From contig NZ_JAGHMF010000008.1 of NCBI RefSeq assembly GCF_017741815.1, positions 310,001 to 374,000 of the forward strand: 64,000 nt of DNA, read 5' to 3'. This document shows positions 17,293 through 26,918 of the stretch, piece by piece (the first letter of the stretch is position 1; every line of letters starts with the position of its first letter). The notes below the pieces were generated by a model. It worked only from the letters and a program-made list of their open reading frames with translations, did not search any database and had not been told where the DNA came from. The DNA comes from Rhizobium sp. 16-488-2b (GTDB taxonomy: Bacteria; Pseudomonadota; Alphaproteobacteria; Rhizobiales; Rhizobiaceae). The position numbers were made by a program, and so were the translations under genes.

Positions 17293-17528
17293 GCGGCAGC
17301 TGGCCAAATCTCTAAAACGAGCGATGGCCGAATTCGGATCAGGAAGATTATTACCGACTTGAGGTTCTAGCCGACCTGCGGCAGCTCGATAATGTGGTGA
17401 TCGGTTGATTGATCGCTCGGTGGGCGGACACCGAAACAAGGGTTCCGGAACCGACTTAAACGGACATGCGCTTAAGGTGTGCGGCCCAGAACCGGGCAGC
17501 ACTGCTGCAGGCTGTCACCTGACAAAGC

Positions 17529-18170
17529 TCAATCCGCGAAAACTTCCGCCATGGCCTTCAAAATGAGAACCGCCGAAGCCGCTCCGGGATCGACATGGCC
17601 GAGTGAACGTTCGCCCAGTCTGGCGGCACGTCCGCGTACCGCGACCATCGAACGTGTGGCCTCAGCACCTCCCTCGCCTGCCGCGACCACTTCGCGCCAC
17701 AGTTCCGCAGGCCCGCTCGCGCGCGCCAGTGCAGCGCCGCCCGCTTCTGCTGCGGGGATCCAGGTATCGAGCATGGTCTTGTCGCCACGTTGACCCTTGC
17801 CTCGCTCTTGTATTCCGAGTGCCATCGCCTGCAACACGGCGACCTGGCCAGCAACATCCAGAGACTGGCGCGCTTCCAAGGCCTTTGCAGCGCGCAAAAA
17901 GGCGGTCGCATACAAGGGGCCAGTCGAGGCCCCAACCGCATTGAGGAATACAGAGGCGGCGATCGTCATCACCGCCGATGGCAACATGTCGTCGAGATCG
18001 GATCGCGCCAGTTCACTGGAAACGGCACCAAAGCCGAGCAGCATGGTAATGCCATGGTCGGCGTCGCCAATCGCGCCATCAAGCTCGGTCAGGTAATCCT
18101 TCTCCGTGGCAATCAGGCTGGATATCCGGTTGAACATCCGGTTCAGCTTGCGTGCATCGTTCTCTGCCAT
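17529..18170 (-). CDS. dhaL: Dihydroxyacetone kinase subunit DhaL (first copy)
   Basis: 213 residues, the nucleotide-binding DhaL subunit. Asp31, Asp36 and Asp38 with the following His (DGAIGDADHG) form the Mg-ADP/ATP site, and the GASTGPLYAT and RGDKTMLDTW motifs are conserved. DhaL transfers phosphate to a ketose held by DhaK. The ATG at 18170 has GGGAGGGG upstream. It follows the regulator-DhaK fusion by 57 bases, so the two probably work as a pair. No DhaM gene is in the window, so phosphate probably comes directly from ATP. Confidence 0.9.
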   Translation of the reverse strand: MAENDARKLNRMFNRISSLIATEKDYLTELDGAIGDADHGITMLLGFGAVSSELARSDLDDMLPSAVMTIAASVFLNAVGASTGPLYATAFLRAAKALEARQSLDVAGQVAVLQAMALGIQERGKGQRGDKTMLDTWIPAAEAGGAALARASGPAELWREVVAAGEGGAEATRSMVAVRGRAARLGERSLGHVDPGAASAVLILKAMAEVFAD

Positions 18171-18227
18171 CGTTTCCCCTCCCATCGTCAGAACGCCCCC
18201 GGCGACGAGCCGGGCGCACTCTGCTTA

Positions 18228-20327
18228 TTACGTTATCTTCAAGACTGCGGTGTCGCATGGATGATGCAGGAGCCCCGTCAGTTCCTCATCAAGCTCCATG
18301 ATGGAGATCGACGCCCCGACCATGTCGAGCGACGTGCAGTAGTGCCCGATCCAGTTCGCTTCGATGACGATGCCCTTGGCGCTCAAGCGCTGCTCGACGC
18401 GCCGGAACAGAACGTAGAGCTCCATCATCGGCGTCGCCCCGAACGAGTTGACGAGGACAGCAACACGACTGCCTTCGACCGCTCTCATCTCGGCGAAAAT
18501 CCGGTCCATCACCTTGTCGACGATCTCGTCAGCGCTGATCATCTTCTCGCGAATGACGCCCGGCTCGCCATGAATCCCCATGCCGAACTCGATATCCTCC
18601 GCTCCGATCTCGAAGTTGGGGCGCTGGGTCTGCGGCATGGAGCACGCTTCGAGCGCAACGCCGACCGTATAGGTCCGCATGTTTGCCTTGCGGGTCACGG
18701 CTTCACAAAGGTCGAGCGACAGACCGCGATCGCAGGCCGCGCCTGCGATCTTGAAGGTGAAGAAATTGCCTGCCACGCCGCGGCGGCCATCGCGGTCCTC
18801 GATTGGCGAAGAGGTGATGTCGTCTGTGGTCAGAACCGTTCGGATTGGAATACCCGCCGTCTCGGCCATCTCCGCGGCCATCTCGAAGTTCATCACGTCG
18901 CCGGCATAGTTGCCGTAGACGAAAAGAACGCCCGCGCCACCCGATGCCGCCTTCGCGCAATGAAGGATGGGGATCGGAGGAGGCGACGAGAAGATGTTCC
19001 CGACCGCAACGGCATCGGCAAGCCCCTTGCCGATATAGCCCAGGAAGCCCGGCTCGTGTCCGGATCCGCCGCCGATGACCAGGCCGACCTTTCCAGGTCT
19101 CGGCCCGTCCCGCGCGATCAGGGCGCGATTGGATTTGTCGATCGGCGACAGATAATTGCGATGCGCACGCACCACGCCATCCAGCATCTCCTCGACGATC
19201 TTGTCCGGATCGTTCAGAAACTTCTTCACGCGCATTCGCGCAGCGGATGGCAACGGCGCTTGACTTTCGGGCCGCAGACGCTGCGACGACCGCTGATCGA
19301 TATCGGTCACGCCATCGGCATTGAGAATGCCGCGGCCGGTCGCGGCATCCGTGATCAGCACGTTGACATAGCCGCCGCGCAAAGCCGCAAGGATGGCTGG
19401 CACCTTGTCGAAGCCACCTGCGGCGGCGATACGCAAATCGATGTTCTTGAGCATCTCAAGGGAAATGCCGATCGTTCGATCGTCGAGCGGCCCTGCCACC
19501 GCGCGGCCATGCACATCGATGAAACGACCGGCCACCACGCCGACGGCGCCCTTGGCAAGATAATCCTGCAGCGGAACGGATTCGAAAAAGCCGCTGGTAT
19601 GGATGGTGGAATTGGGACGCAGCGAAGAAATACCAAAAAGTGCCTTGTTGGCGGCGGCAAGCGCGTCGAACTGGCTCTCGATCAGGGGCTCCTGCAGAAA
19701 TGCATCGCGCACGCCGGGGGCGGAGACAATGGCGGGCGCGGAAATATTGATCAGCTTGCCGTTGATGGCGTTGGCGAGCGCCGTCGCACAGAGCTCTGGT
19801 GTATAGGCAAAGCTCGCGCGCGTACCGCCGGTCGCCTGCACGACCGTCACGTCCTGCAAGCCGGGAACCTCTGCGTGCTCGCTTATCGCCAGCACCGTAC
19901 GCCCCCACGACACGGCGATCGTATCGCCCGACTTGACCAGCCGATGCAACGCCTGACCACCTGCGGCACCGATCCTGTCGATCAACGGTCTGGCGGTATC
20001 CTCGCTCGGAACGACAAGACAGTCCGTCAGGCCAAAATGCCGTTTGAGTGCCTGCGCTACCGTCAGTGAAGCAAGGCGGGCAGGCTCGATCGCGATGTTG
20101 ACAATGCCGCGCTCACGCGCTTCGGCGAGGTAGCTGTTCACGGTTGCGCGGGATATGCCCATGACGTCGGCGATCTCGCCCTGCGTCAGCCCATCCTCGT
20201 AATAGAGCCAGCACGCCCAGACATAGGGGTCGTCGCCATAGCGCAGCGGCATCGCATCCGGTGCCTGTGCGAGATCGCTCTTGCCTGCGCCGGCTTTTCT
20301 CGCCTGCTGTGTCTTAACCGTTGCCAC
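18228..20327 (-). CDS. SorC-type sugar-binding transcriptional regulator fused to DhaK kinase subunit
   Basis: A single 699-residue frame. Residues 40-75 are a helix-turn-helix (LTQGEIADVMGISRATVNSY). Residues about 78-335 are the SorC/DeoR sugar-phosphate sensing domain (SWGRTVLAI, ITDAATGRGIL). A 25-residue linker follows. Residues about 365-699 are a full-length DhaK: GGGSGHEPG at 419-427, YGNYAGD, and GIHGEPG with His586, the residue that covalently holds the ketose in known DhaK proteins. There is no stop or frameshift between the parts. The start is a GTG, with GGGAG 11 bases upstream. The layout suggests a regulator that senses or uses the kinase substrate directly. SorC-DhaK fusions occur in automatic annotations of rhizobia as far as I recall, but I know of no functional study. 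Confidence 0.88.
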   Translation of the reverse strand: MATVKTQQARKAGAGKSDLAQAPDAMPLRYGDDPYVWACWLYYEDGLTQGEIADVMGISRATVNSYLAEARERGIVNIAIEPARLASLTVAQALKRHFGLTDCLVVPSEDTARPLIDRIGAAGGQALHRLVKSGDTIAVSWGRTVLAISEHAEVPGLQDVTVVQATGGTRASFAYTPELCATALANAINGKLINISAPAIVSAPGVRDAFLQEPLIESQFDALAAANKALFGISSLRPNSTIHTSGFFESVPLQDYLAKGAVGVVAGRFIDVHGRAVAGPLDDRTIGISLEMLKNIDLRIAAAGGFDKVPAILAALRGGYVNVLITDAATGRGILNADGVTDIDQRSSQRLRPESQAPLPSAARMRVKKFLNDPDKIVEEMLDGVVRAHRNYLSPIDKSNRALIARDGPRPGKVGLVIGGGSGHEPGFLGYIGKGLADAVAVGNIFSSPPPIPILHCAKAASGGAGVLFVYGNYAGDVMNFEMAAEMAETAGIPIRTVLTTDDITSSPIEDRDGRRGVAGNFFTFKIAGAACDRGLSLDLCEAVTRKANMRTYTVGVALEACSMPQTQRPNFEIGAEDIEFGMGIHGEPGVIREKMISADEIVDKVMDRIFAEMRAVEGSRVAVLVNSFGATPMMELYVLFRRVEQRLSAKGIVIEANWIGHYCTSLDMVGASISIMELDEELTGLLHHPCDTAVLKIT

Positions 20328-20452
20328 TCTGGAATGAACTCCCGCTTAGATGTGCCGGGAAGATGCCGCCAATGCGGCCCGTTTGCAACCGCGCGGCGCG
20401 CGACCCACCGCCAAAGGACGGGCCGCGCTGTCTTGGGAAACAGACTGCGAGA

Positions 20453-21100
20453 TCAAGCATTTTCCAGGCGAGAAGAGACGCCCACGGAAATCTCCTTCAA
20501 AATGAGAGCGCAGGAGGTGGCGCCTGCGTCCAGAATGCCGAGCGACCGCTCGCCGAGACGGCTGGCACGGCCAATTTTCGCGACGAGGTCGATTGTCGAA
20601 TCGCGTCCCTTTTCGGCCGCGTCGGCAAGGGCCGAGAGTGCATCCGCGAATGACTTCCCAGACGCCGTGGCCTCGTCGAAGGCATTGACCGCCGGAACGA
20701 AGGCGTCGATCAGCGTCTTGTCGCCAACCTTGGCCGACCCGATCGACTGAATGCCATCCAGACCGGCATGCAGCATCTGGCTGAACAACCTGGCGTCCAC
20801 CGCGTCCTTGCCTTCGAGCGTCTCGCCGAATTCGGTGAACATCACCCCGTAAAGCGGGCCCATCGAGCCGCCAATCTCCGTCATCAGCAGCGTGCCGAGC
20901 GTTTCAAAGGCACCACTGAGCGAGGGGTCCTGCCCCTTAAGCCGCTCCGCCGCCATGCCAAAGCCCTTGGCCATGTTGACCCCGTGGTCGCCATCGCCGA
21001 TCTTGCCGTCGATCTCGCTGAGATAGGCCCGATTTTCGATGATGCGTTCCGCCAGCGAAAGGACGATCGCGCCCGCCGAGGCGTTCTTGAAAGTTTGCAT
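20453..21100 (-). CDS. dhaL: Dihydroxyacetone kinase subunit DhaL (second copy)
   Basis: 215 residues with the nucleotide site DGKIGDGDHG (Asp31, Asp36, Asp38) and GGSMGPLYGV. Clearly diverged from the copy at 17529. GAGGAA precedes the ATG. It begins 11 bases after the dhaK stop and belongs to the importer-SDR-dhaK operon. A 125-base gap separates it from the fusion gene downstream. Confidence 0.92.
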   Translation of the reverse strand: MQTFKNASAGAIVLSLAERIIENRAYLSEIDGKIGDGDHGVNMAKGFGMAAERLKGQDPSLSGAFETLGTLLMTEIGGSMGPLYGVMFTEFGETLEGKDAVDARLFSQMLHAGLDGIQSIGSAKVGDKTLIDAFVPAVNAFDEATASGKSFADALSALADAAEKGRDSTIDLVAKIGRASRLGERSLGILDAGATSCALILKEISVGVSSRLENA

Positions 21101-21111
21101 GTCAGAGTTCC

Positions 21112-22104
21112 TCAGAGCAAGATTGTGCAGGACGTTTCGAGGTCGAGAAGCGGCTTGGTCTCAGCATCGAGCGCAAAGACCGTCAACGTCGCGCCGACCA
21201 TTTCAAGCGATGTGAAATAGTTGCCGACATAGGTTTTGTAGACGACGAGGCCCCGGCCGGTGATCTCGCTCTCGATGGTGTCGTTCAGGATATAGAGTTC
21301 GTTGAGCGGTGTGGCGCCTAGGCCCGAGACGAGGACCGCAACCTCCGTGCCGGCGGGAAGGTTGTGATCATCGAGAACGATCTTGCACATATCCTTCGCG
21401 ACGTCTGCGGCCTGCTTCAGCGGCTCGACGCGTACACCAGGCTCGCCGTGATGGCCGATACCGACCTCCATCGTGCCCGGCTCGATCTGGAAATTCGGAT
21501 GACCGACGGCCGGCAGGGTACACGGGCCGAGGCCGACGCCGATCGAGCGGCAGTTGTCGATCGCCTTCTGGGCAGCGGCGCGAACCTCTTCGAGGCTGCC
21601 GCCCTGCGTCGCCTTGGCGCTACCGATCTTCCACATGAAGATTTCGCCGGCAACACCGCGGCGCTTTTCGCGCTCCGACAGCGGCGCCGAGCAGACGTCG
21701 TCGTTGGCAACGACGGTCGCAACCTCGATACCATCCTTGGCGGCGAGCTTCGTTGCCATCTTCACGTTCATATTGTCGCCGGCATAATTGCCGTAGAGGC
21801 AAACCACGCCTGCCCCGCCGTCAGCCGCGCGAATGGCATCATGGAAGCTCTTGGCGGTCGGGGAAGAGAACAATTCGCCGACGGCAACGGCATCAAGCAT
21901 GTTCTTGCCGGTGTAGCCCATGAAGCCGGGCTCGTGGCCGGAGCCACCGCCGGTGATCACGCCGACCTTGCCGCTCACCGGCGCGTTCTTGGCGACAACG
22001 ACGCGCGGATTTTCGGCAAGCCGCACGATATCGGAATGGGCCTTGATGAAACCCTTGACTGTATCCTCGACGACGAGATCGGGATTGTTGACGAACCGTT
22101 GCAT
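21112..22104 (-). CDS. dhaK: DhaK-type ketose kinase subunit
   Basis: 330 residues, standard DhaK length. GGGSGHEPG at 52-60 and GHHGEPG with His219 (substrate-binding histidine) are intact, as are YGNYAGDNMN and the RRGVAGE loop. DhaK proteins bind dihydroxyacetone or four-carbon ketoses such as erythrulose. With the preceding SDR and a ribose-type importer, a polyol-to-ketose-to-ketose-phosphate route is likely. CAAGGAGAC lies before the ATG. Confidence 0.92.
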   Translation of the reverse strand: MQRFVNNPDLVVEDTVKGFIKAHSDIVRLAENPRVVVAKNAPVSGKVGVITGGGSGHEPGFMGYTGKNMLDAVAVGELFSSPTAKSFHDAIRAADGGAGVVCLYGNYAGDNMNVKMATKLAAKDGIEVATVVANDDVCSAPLSEREKRRGVAGEIFMWKIGSAKATQGGSLEEVRAAAQKAIDNCRSIGVGLGPCTLPAVGHPNFQIEPGTMEVGIGHHGEPGVRVEPLKQAADVAKDMCKIVLDDHNLPAGTEVAVLVSGLGATPLNELYILNDTIESEITGRGLVVYKTYVGNYFTSLEMVGATLTVFALDAETKPLLDLETSCTILL

Positions 22105-22137
22105 GAAGTCTCCTTGAAAATGTCCTGGCGCTTCGGC

Positions 22138-22911
22138 TCAGAGAATTGTGTAGCCGCCATCGATCAGAAGATCGGCGCCGTTGATCATGTTCGCGCCGTC
22201 CGAAACCAGGAAAACGGCGGCGGCGGCGATCTCCTCGGGATAGGCGAAACGGCCGGTCGGAATGCGCTTCTTGGCGGCCTCTCCCTTTTCACCAGCCCAG
22301 GCCTTCTTGCCGAGTTCGGTCAGGACCACGGTCGGCGAGATGGTGTTGACGGTGATCCCGTACTTGCCCCATTCGGCAGCGAAGGTCTTCGACATGCCGA
22401 TGACACCGAATTTCGAGGCGCAGTAGGCAACATGCTCCTCGATCGCGACGGTACCCGCCTGCGACGCGAGATTGATGATCTTGCCGCCTTTTCCTGCAGC
22501 GATCATGGCGCGACCGACAGCCTGGGTGACGAGAAAGCTGCCTTTGAGATTGATGTTGATCGTCTTGTCCCAATAGTCGAGCGACAGATCTTCGGCGGGC
22601 GCCAGGAAGACGACGCCGGCGCTGTTGACGGCAATGTCGATGCGGCCGAACGCGGCGACGACATCCGATATGGCGCGATTGACCGAGTCCGGCTGGGAGA
22701 CGTCACAGACGAAGGATTTTGCACCGCCACCGAGCGCGGTCGCCTTGGCAGCGGCGATATCGGCGTTGATATCGAGCACGGCTACCGTGGCACCTTTTGC
22801 CGTCAGCGCGTCGGAGATCGCCGAGCCGATCCCGGATGCAGCGCCGGTCACGACGGCAATCTTGCCTGTCAGGGGGAAATTGAGGTCAATCTGGGGAGCA
22901 GTGTCTGTCAT
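22138..22911 (-). CDS. SDR family oxidoreductase (polyol dehydrogenase-like)
   Basis: 257 residues with NAD-binding GAASGIG, NSAG, catalytic Ser (LASQAG), the YCASK motif (Tyr and Lys) and a C-terminal LIDGGYTIL. The N-terminus (IDLNFPLTGKIAVVTGAA) resembles GolD/D-threitol dehydrogenase-type enzymes. In context it probably oxidises an imported polyol to the ketose phosphorylated by DhaK and DhaL. It lies 62 bases after the binding protein gene and 33 bases before dhaK. Confidence 0.88.
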   Translation of the reverse strand: MTDTAPQIDLNFPLTGKIAVVTGAASGIGSAISDALTAKGATVAVLDINADIAAAKATALGGGAKSFVCDVSQPDSVNRAISDVVAAFGRIDIAVNSAGVVFLAPAEDLSLDYWDKTININLKGSFLVTQAVGRAMIAAGKGGKIINLASQAGTVAIEEHVAYCASKFGVIGMSKTFAAEWGKYGITVNTISPTVVLTELGKKAWAGEKGEAAKKRIPTGRFAYPEEIAAAAVFLVSDGANMINGADLLIDGGYTIL

Positions 22912-22937
22912 CTCTTCAAGCCCTTGCGATGTGGATG

Positions 22938-22962
22938 CCAGGGCGGCGTGATACCGCCCTGG
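22938..22962 (-). terminator. Hairpin after the ribose-type binding protein gene
   Basis: CCAGGGCGG (22938-22946), 7-base loop, CCGCCCTGG (22954-22962), 11 bases past the stop and without a T tract. Probably protects the binding-protein message within the operon. Confidence 0.6.
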
Positions 22963-22973
22963 CTTTGCGTTCG

Positions 22974-23960
22974 TTACTTGCGGGATTCAAGCAGCTTGTC
23001 GGCATTTTCCTTGGTGACCGGCGTCCAGGGGACGAGATAGTCCTTGGAGGCGCCATCTTCCCACTTCATTTCCGGATACTGGGTCCAGATCGCCGATTCC
23101 GGCTTGGCGTCCTTGTTCGCGGCCTTGATGGCGACATCGAGCGCGCCCTGTGCCTGTGCGTTGGCATCCTGCAGGATCGAGGCCATTTCGCCGCGCTTGA
23201 CGGCATTGATGGCATCGGTGACGCCGTCGACGCCGGCGATTGCGAAGTCTTCAACCTTCAGGTTTGCAGCCTTGATCGCCTCGATCGCGCCGAGCGCCAT
23301 TTCGTCGTTCTGGCCGATGACACCGTTGATCTGGCCCGGATGCGACGTCAGCCAGTTTTCCATCAAGGTCTGGGCTTCGGCGCGCGACCAGTTGGCGGTC
23401 TGCTTTTCGAGAACCTTGACGTCAGGGCACGCCTTGAGCGCCTTTTCGTTGCCTTCAAGGCGCTGGATCTGGCCGGACTGTCCGATCGGGCCTTCGAGGA
23501 TGACCAGGTTGCCCTTGCAACCCATCTTGTCGAGAACAGCCTTGGCTTCGAGTTCGCCTGCTTCCACGTCGTTCGAGCCGACATAGGAGGTCAGGAGATC
23601 GGAGTTGACGCGGGCGTTGGAGCCGACAACAGGGATACCGGCATCATGGGCGGCCTGAACGGCAGCGGCACCGGCTTCGATATCCATCGGCACGAAGATG
23701 ATCGCGTCGAACTTCTGCGTGATCATGGTGTTGAACTGTTCCTGCTGGACCAGCGCGTCATAGCGGCCGTCGAACACCGTCAGCTCCACCTGACCGCTCT
23801 TCACTGCCGGATGCTGCTTCAACGCGGCCGACCAGATCTGCATGAACTCGGCGTTCAGGCCGTAGGTCGTGGCGCCGATCTTCAGCTTCTTTTCCTGGGC
23901 CATGGCAGGCGCAGTAAGGATCGCCGCACTGGCGATAAGTGCGAGCATCAACTTCTTCAT
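22974..23960 (-). CDS. Sugar/polyol ABC transporter substrate-binding protein (RbsB-like)
   Basis: 328 residues. The signal peptide MKKLMLALIASAAILTAPAM is cleaved near AMAQ. The periplasmic-binding-protein-like fold shows FDAIIFVPMD, IPVVGSNARV and GVIGQNDEMALGAIEAI. The start at 23960 follows GGAGGAG; the upstream extension of the frame is not needed. It serves the permease at 24045 and ATPase at 25104, and the co-located SDR and DhaK genes suggest a polyol or ketose ligand. Confidence 0.93.
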   Translation of the reverse strand: MKKLMLALIASAAILTAPAMAQEKKLKIGATTYGLNAEFMQIWSAALKQHPAVKSGQVELTVFDGRYDALVQQEQFNTMITQKFDAIIFVPMDIEAGAAAVQAAHDAGIPVVGSNARVNSDLLTSYVGSNDVEAGELEAKAVLDKMGCKGNLVILEGPIGQSGQIQRLEGNEKALKACPDVKVLEKQTANWSRAEAQTLMENWLTSHPGQINGVIGQNDEMALGAIEAIKAANLKVEDFAIAGVDGVTDAINAVKRGEMASILQDANAQAQGALDVAIKAANKDAKPESAIWTQYPEMKWEDGASKDYLVPWTPVTKENADKLLESRK

Positions 23961-24044
23961 CTGTTTCTCCTCCATAGAGATGTCCGGTCGCCGGTATGAC
24001 GCGCGGTTTGCCAACGGATCGCGGATGCGATCCGAATTATCAGG

Positions 24045-25049
24045 TCAAAGACCTTGATTTCGCTTCTGATCCAGCATGACGGCGCCGACGATGAGCGCGC
24101 CCTTGAGCACCTGCTGGTAGTAGGATTGGATACCCATCAGATCGAGGCCGTTGTTCATAACGCCGATGATGAGCGCGCCGATCAGCGTTCCGGTAACCCG
24201 ACCGACACCGCCCGAGAGGCTGGTGCCACCGATGACCACGGCTGCGATGGCATCGAGTTCGTAGGCGATGCCGGCCTGCGGCAGCGCCGATCCCGTGCGG
24301 GCGGACAGTATCATGCCGGCGAGACCTGCAAGCGAGCCCGAGATGCCGTAGACGGCGAACCGGATGCGGGTGACGTTGATGCCCGAGGTGATCGCGGCAT
24401 GCGGGTTGCCGCCAACGGCATAGATGTAGCGGCCAAAGCGCGTGCGCGTCAGGACCCACCAGGACACGATGAAGACGACGGCAAGAATGACCACCGGCAT
24501 AGGCACGCCGAGGATGTTTCCGGTGCCAATCCAGCGAAACTCCGGGATCAGCGCCGGCACAGGCTTTCCGCCACCATAGATCAGGGTCATGCCACGCGCC
24601 GCCGACAGCATGCCGAGCGTGGCTACGAAGGCTGGAACGGCGAAGCGGGACACGATGAAACCGACGATGGCGCCACAGGCCAGGCCCACGCCGATACCGA
24701 CCAGCAAAGCGACGGCTGCAGGATAAGGCGCACCCGCAATACCGGCTGTTGCCGAGGTCGTGACGAAACTGGCGCTGACGATGCCTGCAAGCGCCACGAC
24801 CGACCCGACAGACAGATCGATGCCGCGCGTCAGGATGACGAAGGTCATGCCGATCGCGAGAACACCGTTGATCGACGTCTGCAACAGCACGTTCGAGATA
24901 TTGCCGGCCGTGAGGAAGTACTCGTTGGAAAACGACAGGATCACGGACAGAAGCAGGAAGGCGAGAAAGATGCCGTATTCCTGAATGAGCAGCCTGCGGC
25001 GATCCGAGTTGAACCAGCCCGTCGTTGGTTTGTTATCTGTAAGGGACAC
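24045..25049 (-). CDS. Sugar ABC transporter permease (RbsC-like)
   Basis: 334 residues, about ten hydrophobic segments, with the family signatures LTRGIDLSVGSVVAL and VVIGGTSLSGGVGRV. Inner-membrane channel partner of the ATPase at 25104 and the binding protein at 22974. Spacing to the ATPase stop is 54 bases. Confidence 0.93.
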   Translation of the reverse strand: MSLTDNKPTTGWFNSDRRRLLIQEYGIFLAFLLLSVILSFSNEYFLTAGNISNVLLQTSINGVLAIGMTFVILTRGIDLSVGSVVALAGIVSASFVTTSATAGIAGAPYPAAVALLVGIGVGLACGAIVGFIVSRFAVPAFVATLGMLSAARGMTLIYGGGKPVPALIPEFRWIGTGNILGVPMPVVILAVVFIVSWWVLTRTRFGRYIYAVGGNPHAAITSGINVTRIRFAVYGISGSLAGLAGMILSARTGSALPQAGIAYELDAIAAVVIGGTSLSGGVGRVTGTLIGALIIGVMNNGLDLMGIQSYYQQVLKGALIVGAVMLDQKRNQGL

Positions 25050-25103
25050 TGTTTCTGACCTCTTCCCATGCCGATCCGTATTGAGAAATTCGCGGTGCGC
25101 CGA

Positions 25104-26582
25104 TTACGTCGACAGATGCACCAGCGCCTGCGCGTCGGTCTCGGACCGCGGATAGACGCCCGCCGAGCGACCGTTGCGCATGACGAGGATGCGGTCGGAC
25201 ATGCCGAGCACCTCGTCGATCTCCGATGAAATCATCACCACCGTGCCTCCCGCGGCCGCGAATTCGCAGATGATGCGGTAAATCTCGCGCTTGGCGCCGA
25301 CATCGACGCCGCGCGTCGGCTCGTCCAGCAACAACACCTTCGGGTTGCGCAGGAACCACTTGCCGAGAACGACCTTCTGCTGGTTGCCGCCTGATAACCC
25401 CGACACCGCCATGGTGTCGCGCGCGGTCTTGATACCGAAGCGTTCGATCATCTTTTGGCTGGCAGCCTGCTCCTGGCCGCGACGCATGACGAAGCCCGGG
25501 CTGAATTCCGGCAGGCTGGCGAGCGCGATGTTGCCCCTGACGCTGTCGACGAGATTGAGGCCCGTCAGCTTGCGATCCTCGGTGACAAAGGCAAGCCCGT
25601 GCTCCATCGCGTCGACCGGCTTGCTGACGGTGATCGCCTTGCCATCAAGCTTGATCTCACCCTTGTCCATCCGGTCGAGACCGAACAGGCAATTGAAGAT
25701 CTCCGAGCGGCCGGAGCCCATCAGCCCGTAAATACCGAAAATCTCGCCTTTCTTGACGGCGAAGGACACATCCTCGACCTTGCCCGTCGCGCTCAAACCC
25801 GCGACCTCAAGCCCGGTGACGTCGGTCGGCGTGTTGGTCTTGACGTATTCTTCGCCGAGTTCACGGCCGACGATCATCCGGATCAATTCAGGACGATCGA
25901 TATCCGCAAGGTCGCCCGCACCGATGTACAAACCATCACGGAACACGGTGTAGGCGTCGGCAATCTGGAAAATCTCGGACAGGCGGTGGGAGACGTAAAC
26001 GACACCCTTTCCGGCAGCTTTCAATCGCTCGATGGTCTTGAAAAGCTGCTGCGCTTCCTTCTCGCCGATTGCCGAGGTCGGCTCGTCCATGAAGATCACT
26101 TCAGCATCGTGGCTCAGCGCCTTGGCGATCTCGACCAGCTGGATCTGCGCGACCGACAGGTTCATCATGAACTGCGTCGGGCGGATGTTGAACTCGAGTT
26201 GCTCCAGCAGCCGCTGCGCATTCTGGTTCATCGTCTTGAAATCGATGCCGCCGAAACGACCCGACGGCTCCCTGCCCAGATAGATGTTTTCCGCGACTGT
26301 CATGTGCGGAACGGGGCTGAGCTCCTGCTCAATGATGGCGATACCCGATGCCAAGGCCGCCGCCGGACCGGAGAACTCCACGTCCACGCCACGGCGACGA
26401 ATCGAGCCAGCGTCGCGCTTGTGGATGCCCATCAGGATCTTGAGGAACGTGGATTTTCCGGCGCCATTGCCACCGCATAGCGCGTGCACGGACCCAGCCT
26501 TGAGCTGAAAACGTCCGTCGCGCAGGGCCGCGACACCATTGAAGGACTTCTTCAGTCCCTCGACATCAAGAAGATATTCCAC
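25104..26582 (-). CDS. Sugar ABC transporter ATP-binding protein, tandem type (RbsA/MglA-like)
   Basis: 492 residues, two ATPase halves. The first has Walker [10 protein letters not shown] and Walker [12 protein letters not shown]. The second has the degenerate P-loop GLMGSGRSE typical of this class and a strong [14 protein letters not shown] with [13 protein letters not shown]. The first-half signature ([14 protein letters not shown]) is atypical. GTG 26582 is preferred: GGGAGGAG lies 7 bases upstream, inside the frame that starts at the ATG 26600. First gene of the leftward polyol/DhaK operon. Confidence 0.9.
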   Translation of the reverse strand: MEYLLDVEGLKKSFNGVAALRDGRFQLKAGSVHALCGGNGAGKSTFLKILMGIHKRDAGSIRRRGVDVEFSGPAAALASGIAIIEQELSPVPHMTVAENIYLGREPSGRFGGIDFKTMNQNAQRLLEQLEFNIRPTQFMMNLSVAQIQLVEIAKALSHDAEVIFMDEPTSAIGEKEAQQLFKTIERLKAAGKGVVYVSHRLSEIFQIADAYTVFRDGLYIGAGDLADIDRPELIRMIVGRELGEEYVKTNTPTDVTGLEVAGLSATGKVEDVSFAVKKGEIFGIYGLMGSGRSEIFNCLFGLDRMDKGEIKLDGKAITVSKPVDAMEHGLAFVTEDRKLTGLNLVDSVRGNIALASLPEFSPGFVMRRGQEQAASQKMIERFGIKTARDTMAVSGLSGGNQQKVVLGKWFLRNPKVLLLDEPTRGVDVGAKREIYRIICEFAAAGGTVVMISSEIDEVLGMSDRILVMRNGRSAGVYPRSETDAQALVHLST

Positions 26583-26658
26583 CTCAACTCCTCCCAACAT
26601 CGTCTACCGTTCAGGTGGATCGATGGACTATCGCGCCCTCTCCATTGGAGCGATTTTT

Positions 26659-26691
26659 ACAAGTGTCAATTACATTTCGACAAATGTCAAT
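26659..26691 (-). promoter_or_regulatory. Direct repeats upstream of the importer/DhaK operon
   Basis: ACAAGTGTCAAT (26659-26670) and ACAAATGTCAAT (26680-26691) differ at one base and start 21 bp apart, so they lie on the same helix face. On the minus strand each supplies a TTGACA, a possible -35 box. The position, about 75-110 bases upstream of the operon start, suits a regulator site, for example of the SorC-DhaK fusion. Confidence 0.45.
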
Positions 26692-26918
26692 CTCGCATTT
26701 GATTGTTTTCTGGAGAGGGCTTTACTCATGCCGGACCTCGCCCACGAGCGATGTCGGGCACGGCGAGTTTGGCAACGTCGCGCGCGAAGCTGGAAAGTGT
26801 ATAATGAGCGCGGAAAGCCGTGCGTCGACACGGCACGTCTCTGTGCTCCGATCCTCCGATCGGATTGTCGCCAAAGAGCCAAGAACGCAGCAGCTTGGCC
26901 TAATGGCCTCGATTGAAA
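26692..26918. other. Non-coding stretch upstream of the polyol operon
   Basis: No convincing gene on either strand. Short open frames here lack ribosome-binding sites and recognisable motifs. Together with the LacI remnant next to it this looks like degraded sequence. Confidence 0.5.

Noticed and set aside
17445..17456. Palindrome GGTTCCGGAACC downstream of the first DhaL gene as a second LacI operator
   Set aside because: It does not resemble the TTGATACGTATCAA sites and is far upstream of the lacI promoter; a chance or terminator-related repeat is simpler.
17790..20069. Long rightward open frame of about 760 codons
   Set aside because: It is the antisense shadow of the SorC-DhaK fusion and DhaL genes; it has no ribosome-binding site or protein motif and is explained by high GC content.
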